From positions 1 through 45,764 of the forward strand of contig DUQS01000064.1 of the NCBI GenBank assembly GCA_012837685.1: DNA of 45,764 nucleotides, read 5' to 3'. The notes under the pieces are model-generated. The model made no database searches, was not told where the DNA came from, and worked only from the letters and a program-made list of their open reading frames with translations. Positions 41,773 through 45,764 of this stretch are shown in pieces. Source of the DNA: Bacteroidales bacterium (GTDB lineage Bacteria > Bacteroidota > Bacteroidia > Bacteroidales > Paludibacteraceae). Position 1 is the first letter of the stretch; every line of letters starts with the position of its first letter. A program made the translations under genes and the position numbers.

Positions 41773-42273
41773 ATGACAGTACAACAAAATAAATCTATTG
41801 AAGAAAGGACTCAAAAAGCTATCGACTTTTTCGAACAAGGATATAATTGTTCGCAATCCGTATTAATGGCTTATGCTGATCTATACGGTATAGATCAAGA
41901 AACAGCAACAAAATTTGCATCCTCTTTCGGAGGTGGTATGGGCAGATTGCGCGAAGTATGCGGTGCTGTAAGTGGGATGTTTATGGTTCTTGGATTACAT
42001 TATCCAGCAACTGATGTTACCGATAAAAAAGCAAAAATCATCAATTATGAGGCTGTACAACGAACAGCTAAAGAATTTAAAGAAGAGCTAGGATCTTATA
42101 TTTGTGCCGATTTACTCAAGATTAAACGACAACCGGAAGAAGTAACTCCTTCGGAACGAAATGCCCGCTATTATGCTTTACGACCATGTAGTCGTTGTGT
42201 TGCTATAGCTGCGGAAATTACAGGAGAAGAAATTTTCAACTCGAATACATCAACTCAAGCAAATAACATATAG
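41773..42273 (+). CDS. C_GCAxxG_C_C family redox protein
   Basis: The 166-residue protein has GYNCSQSVL, then GGGMGRLREVCGAVSGMFMVLG, and later YICADLL and RPCSRCV. This is the C, GCAxxG, C and C pattern that names the family, thought to bind a metal or cluster and to act in redox chemistry. A frame from a TTG at 41758 is possible, but the ATG at 41773 is more likely. It closes the module. Its stop is only 24 bp from the end of the convergent DUF4403-DUF3987 chimera. Confidence 0.88.
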   Translation: MTVQQNKSIEERTQKAIDFFEQGYNCSQSVLMAYADLYGIDQETATKFASSFGGGMGRLREVCGAVSGMFMVLGLHYPATDVTDKKAKIINYEAVQRTAKEFKEELGSYICADLLKIKRQPEEVTPSERNARYYALRPCSRCVAIAAEITGEEIFNSNTSTQANNI

Positions 42274-42297
42274 GGAAAATAACAAAATGAATTTTAA

Positions 42298-44352
42298 TCA
42301 TAATTTCTTGTACTTATCATGTGCAAAATGATTAATTAATCCATTGATAGCAAAGCGTTTTATGTGTTTTTCGGCGGTTTTGTCGGGAATACCTAATTTG
42401 TTTGCAACGGTCAAATAATCTTTCCGGCAAAACTCCTTCGGGAGTTCATCTAAAAACTGTTGCTTTTGATTCTTTGGAGCTGTTGTAACAGCTTCGGAGG
42501 GCAGTTGTTGAAATACTTGGGCTGCATGCAGAACAAGTATTTTCACCATTGATAAAGCAGTATTAAAATCGTTATCCCTACAAACGAGTGGTGAATGTAT
42601 ATCGCCATCGTCCATAATCCGAAGGGCTGTTAATATCATAGCCATTCGGAATGTAATGAGACCGAGCCGCCGAACGGTGGCGAGGTAATCAGCCCCATAC
42701 AAACAAAGATACTGGTTTTGCGTTTGGGCAAAATAGGCATTAAATGCCTGTTGTTGCCCCGAAGTCAGGCAAAAGCGTATTGGTTCGGATTGATATTCTA
42801 AGTGCTTGTATAGGTCAAAGAATTGCATTCCAAGGTGATTGAAATAACTGTCGAGAGTTTGGTCGGAAGAGTTGGCAAAAACATCATTCCACACAGGACG
42901 AACATTCATAAAATAGAAAATGAAACGGCTGAATAAGCCGTTTTCGGCATCGGGAATGAGGCTCTGAATTTGGCGGGGAGTACCCGACAAAAGAGCCGAG
43001 ATGCGAGGTTTCTCCAACTCGACAAACTCACGATCTTTGCGGCGGTTGTAAGAGATTGTTTCGTGGTGGAACGCTTTGCGGAAACCATCGGAAAAATTTC
43101 CGTAGTCAGATTTGAACGTGTTGGCTTCGGTTTTCATCGACTCGATATCGCTTTTTACGGGATAACTCAGGTATGGTTTTAGTTTATTGAGTATCACACC
43201 GTGCAATAACCATTCGGCAGATTTGAGCAACCCATTTTGGGTTTTTAATTCGAACTGTGGATTTTCCACTTCAATGGCCGTTTTTTCGGCATTATAGATT
43301 AAATTACCTGTAAAATAGATACGACCTTTGACAGAGCCCACTACATCGGCCACAAAAATGACTTTGCCTGCGCTGCCATAAATAGAGACATCGGTGATGG
43401 TAATCGACTTTTTGCCCTCGGCAAAGGTTTTGTTTACCAATTGTTGGCGCGTTAGTTCGGTAATTTTGTCGAACGTTACATCGGCAGCCACATTGAGATT
43501 GAAATTTTTAGAAATGGCGGGTACGCTTTTGAGCGGTGCTAATGCTACTGGCGCATTGGCTTTGGGTTGAACTCCCATAAATGATTCAATTTGTGCATTC
43601 ATCGACATGCCAATGGATAATTTCTGACCTACCGTGGTAAATGGTGCCACACTCATCTCTTTGGGCGTAATGCGTAGCCATAAATTGGTTTCGGGACTTA
43701 CTTGGATTGGTTTTTGTATTTCAGACCACGCCATTTGTACGTATTTTTTCAATTCCACCATCTGTGCCAACGTTTGGTCAATTTGGTCGGTGATGAACGT
43801 CGTACTTTTATCTAACGCAAAGTTGGCGATGGGCGTCACAGGAACGGTTACACCAACCACGTTCAATTTGGGTGTTTCAATCCATTGATAACCCGTTGGC
43901 GTCGTTTTAGCCACTAATTTCCAATTCTTATCAATGCTGATAGTCGTTTTGAATGATAGCGCGATTGAACCTGTGGCTTCGTAATGGTCGCCAATGGTAA
44001 AACCAAATTTTTCGATGTTCCACGCAAAGCGCGTCCATATTTTGAGCGGAACTTGGTATTCAATCACATTATTTTTAACCGTAAAAGCAAAGTTCTGGGC
44101 TTTCCACACTTTGATACTTAAATCTTGATTATTGATGTTTTTGCCCTCGTACAAAAGTCCTGTGAGCTTTTTATTCAACGTGGTTTCCAACTGCTTGACA
44201 TCAATTTCGGCTTGTATAGGAAATTCCGAATTGGCTGGTGCCAAAGTCGTTGGCAGATACGACTCCTTGGGAGCATCTACTTGTAAGGTTTTACAACTAC
44301 TGAAAGAGAATGCCACTAAGGCAATGATAATGAAGAAGTTTTTTTTTTTCAA
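42298..44352 (-). CDS. Chimeric ORF: DUF4403 lipoprotein fused to the C-terminal part of a DUF3987 mobile-element protein
   Basis: Residues 1-405 are a DUF4403 lipoprotein: signal with lipobox FSSC (C20), then long beta-rich repeats and the LKPYLSYPVKSDIESM end region. From about residue 407 (KTEAN, plus near 43121-43137) the sequence changes to KSDYGNFSDGFRKAFHHETISYNRR and ALLSGTPRQIQSLIPDAENGLFSRF, typical of the C-terminal half of DUF3987 primase/helicase-like proteins of conjugative elements. No P-loop of that protein is present. The two families have no functional link, so this is a recombination or assembly junction. Whether the 684-residue product is made is unknown. Confidence 0.8.
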   Translation of the reverse strand: MKKKNFFIIIALVAFSFSSCKTLQVDAPKESYLPTTLAPANSEFPIQAEIDVKQLETTLNKKLTGLLYEGKNINNQDLSIKVWKAQNFAFTVKNNVIEYQVPLKIWTRFAWNIEKFGFTIGDHYEATGSIALSFKTTISIDKNWKLVAKTTPTGYQWIETPKLNVVGVTVPVTPIANFALDKSTTFITDQIDQTLAQMVELKKYVQMAWSEIQKPIQVSPETNLWLRITPKEMSVAPFTTVGQKLSIGMSMNAQIESFMGVQPKANAPVALAPLKSVPAISKNFNLNVAADVTFDKITELTRQQLVNKTFAEGKKSITITDVSIYGSAGKVIFVADVVGSVKGRIYFTGNLIYNAEKTAIEVENPQFELKTQNGLLKSAEWLLHGVILNKLKPYLSYPVKSDIESMKTEANTFKSDYGNFSDGFRKAFHHETISYNRRKDREFVELEKPRISALLSGTPRQIQSLIPDAENGLFSRFIFYFMNVRPVWNDVFANSSDQTLDSYFNHLGMQFFDLYKHLEYQSEPIRFCLTSGQQQAFNAYFAQTQNQYLCLYGADYLATVRRLGLITFRMAMILTALRIMDDGDIHSPLVCRDNDFNTALSMVKILVLHAAQVFQQLPSEAVTTAPKNQKQQFLDELPKEFCRKDYLTVANKLGIPDKTAEKHIKRFAINGLINHFAHDKYKKL

Positions 44353-44502
44353 GGTTTCTATTTTTTTTGACCTGCAAAAGTAGATAAATTATGCCGAACC
44401 TAATCTTATTTTTTCATTATTTTAGCATAAATTCAACGCTGTTTTTCCCTGTTTTTTAATATTTGTTGTTTATAAGAATAGTTCTTTCTGATAGATATAA
44501 AA

Positions 44503-44526
44503 GAGGGCGGATATTTATCCGCCCTC
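44503..44526. terminator. Terminator after the PD-(D/E)XK nuclease gene
   Basis: GAGGGCGGAT / ATCCGCCCTC perfect 10-bp stem with a 4-nt loop; on the minus strand it is followed by four T, and on the plus strand by ATTT. Confidence 0.8.
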
Positions 44527-44562
44527 ATTTGAATTGATTATTCAATCAATTTTAAAGAATAA

Positions 44563-45537
44563 TTAATTTTTAGCTGCACATTTATCAACTAATTGCTCAT
44601 ATGCATGAAAAGCTACTATAACATGGTCTAAAGAAAATTCAGAAGAATTGTATATAAAGTTATTTGGAACAATACCTATGGTCATATATTTCCCTTTGTG
44701 AAATTTTGGTTTTATGATTTTAAGGTTCATTTCCTTACTTATTTCTTGAACCAGTTTATAATATTTCCATCTTATTTCAGTTGCATTTTTGTCTGATTCT
44801 ATTTCGCCTATTTTAATACAAAGAGTTGCATTTTCTAATTGTAGATATATAGCACAGTCAGTAGTATTGCGCCAATTCCATACAAATACCTCTGCTCCCC
44901 CACGTGGATTTGCCACATATTTCCAGGCTGCTTTTCCTCCATTTTTATTTATTTCAGTCTCTAGGTCCATGTAAAAACCTTGTATCTGTGTGCGATTCCA
45001 CTTTTCGACAGGTGTTTGTATATAAGAATTTGTAGTATTTTCGTTTTCCTTCATTTTTTTGACAAATGAAGTGAAAATTTCATTATTACTTTTGCATTCT
45101 AACCAAAAGTCCAGTAAATTTTTACGATAAATTACAGAGTAATTATATTTTTGTACAATTTGTAGAGCTTTAGATGCAGTTTCATTTCCAGTTTTAATAT
45201 ATAATAAGACTTTATCTCCGGAAATGGAGTCCTTGTAACGTTGAAGTTGGTTGCTATGTGTTCCTGTATCTGTTTTATCTTCAATTATAATTGACAAATT
45301 ATTATTAACAATTACAAGAAGATCTATATTATTAGATTGTTTTTTTATTTCAACAGTTTTAATTGAATGTATATAATTGGGGTACTGCTCTTGAATGTAT
45401 TTTATTAAGAACTTTCTAGCACTTATTTGTAATTCTATGTCTTCATCCATGCTTTCGTCTGCCCATCGTAGATACCAACCAAAAAATGCATCTTGGCTTA
45501 ATTCACTTGTTGCGTAATCAAATAGATTAGGTTTCAT
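44563..45537 (-). CDS. PD-(D/E)XK nuclease superfamily protein
   Basis: The 324-residue protein has an N-terminal nuclease core: SNNIDLLVIVNNNLSIIIEDKTDTGTHSNQLQRYK carries the D and E-x-K metal-binding residues (about residues 71-93), followed by a Gln/Arg helix. The C-terminal half, with aromatic residues and a KGKYMTIGI strand, is unassigned. No signal peptide or membrane segment is seen. This PD-(D/E)XK family occurs widely in defence-type and mobile regions; its target is not known. It is a single-gene unit closed by a terminator and lies next to the recombinant junction. Confidence 0.75.
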   Translation of the reverse strand: MKPNLFDYATSELSQDAFFGWYLRWADESMDEDIELQISARKFLIKYIQEQYPNYIHSIKTVEIKKQSNNIDLLVIVNNNLSIIIEDKTDTGTHSNQLQRYKDSISGDKVLLYIKTGNETASKALQIVQKYNYSVIYRKNLLDFWLECKSNNEIFTSFVKKMKENENTTNSYIQTPVEKWNRTQIQGFYMDLETEINKNGGKAAWKYVANPRGGAEVFVWNWRNTTDCAIYLQLENATLCIKIGEIESDKNATEIRWKYYKLVQEISKEMNLKIIKPKFHKGKYMTIGIVPNNFIYNSSEFSLDHVIVAFHAYEQLVDKCAAKN

Positions 45538-45660
45538 ATATGTTAAGTATTAAATTGTGCCTCCACTTTAAACTCGGCTATTGGCATACTCCGTTGTATT
45601 TATTATTCGTAAAGTTAAACATTTGTTTATTAATAACAATGTTTATTTAATAAAATATCA

Positions 45661-45705
45661 ATTACCCTACGCCAATAATGGTGTAGGGTAATTTCATTTT
45701 TTTTT
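45661..45705. terminator. Terminator hairpin at the right end
   Basis: ATTACCCTACGCC (45661-45673) and GGTGTAGGGTAAT (45680-45692) form a 13-bp stem with one G-T pair. A run of eight to nine T follows on the plus strand. It sits just beyond the stop of the minus-strand gene that enters from the right. Confidence 0.7.
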
Positions 45706-45764
45706 AGTCCAGTAATGCTAACACGTGACCATCTTGATCGATAGTTATCTGTTTGAATATTGTA
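45704..45764 (-). CDS. C-terminal end of an unidentified protein, 5' part outside the window
   Basis: The minus strand from the window edge reads TIFKQITIDQDGHVLALLD and then a TAA at plus 45704-45706. The composition looks like a real protein end, and a hairpin terminator follows. With 19 residues no family can be named. Confidence 0.4.
   Translation of the reverse strand, partial: TIFKQITIDQDGHVLALLD

Noticed and set aside
36450-42273. A nitrogen-fixation cluster
   Set aside because: NifX-like domains and ferredoxin-type ATPases are present, but no nifHDK, nifB or nifEN gene is.

Overview
The window is bacterial DNA from the Bacteroidota, most likely an anaerobic member of the Bacteroidales. 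Several independent signs agree: a type IX secretion sorting tail at position 1-231, repeated promoters of the Bacteroidota type (TTTG, about 19-20 nt, TAnnTTTG), a V-type ATPase operon in the order E-DUF2764-A-B-D-I-K, and bacteroidal family proteins such as DUF6266, DUF4403 and a START-like protein. I saw no rRNA, tRNA, CRISPR array, integrase or insertion sequence.

Positions 1-23128 are a conserved, housekeeping-like backbone. A minus-strand block (7571 down to 269) runs cdd, a START-like gene, an LptF/LptG permease, ribBA, a large TPR gene, a membrane-anchored hypothetical gene and rsmD. Then come yebC (minus), miaA (plus) and truA (minus). Divergent overlapping promoters at 10311-10359 serve truA and the V-ATPase operon (10406-18787). 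That operon carries an extra lipoprotein gene overlapping the start of subunit D. A terminator fused to a promoter separates it from metF, a detached MetH activation subunit gene, a shortened metH and luxS. These four overlap one another and form a compact methionine-cycle operon.

From about 23.3 kb the window becomes accessory. First is a type II restriction-modification system: a controller gene with a C-box, an endonuclease VII / Hpy99I-like nuclease, and a convergent DNA methyltransferase overlapping it by 13 bp. Then follow an SDR gene, an SLC12-like transporter and a DUF389 membrane protein. Next is a stand-alone phage-type lysis cassette (holin, peptidoglycan hydrolase, one-protein spanin), preceded by a DUF6266 gene. 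A roughly 1.1-kb ORF-poor, GC-rich region with direct and inverted repeats separates this from a full-length prokaryotic Argonaute whose catalytic residues look degenerate.

Divergent from the Argonaute, behind two tandem dyad operators, a plus-strand gene run (36030-42273) encodes a DUF134 regulator, a metallo-beta-lactamase-fold enzyme, two NifX-like proteins, a DUF5320 protein, a peroxiredoxin, two ferredoxin-bearing MinD-type ATPases, an Mrp/NBP35-like ATPase and a C_GCAxxG_C_C protein. This looks like a metal-cluster or redox module of anaerobes. The right edge holds an in-frame chimera joining a DUF4403 lipoprotein to the tail of a DUF3987 mobile-element primase-like protein, which probably marks an island or assembly junction. 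A PD-(D/E)XK nuclease gene and the last codons of another minus-strand gene follow.
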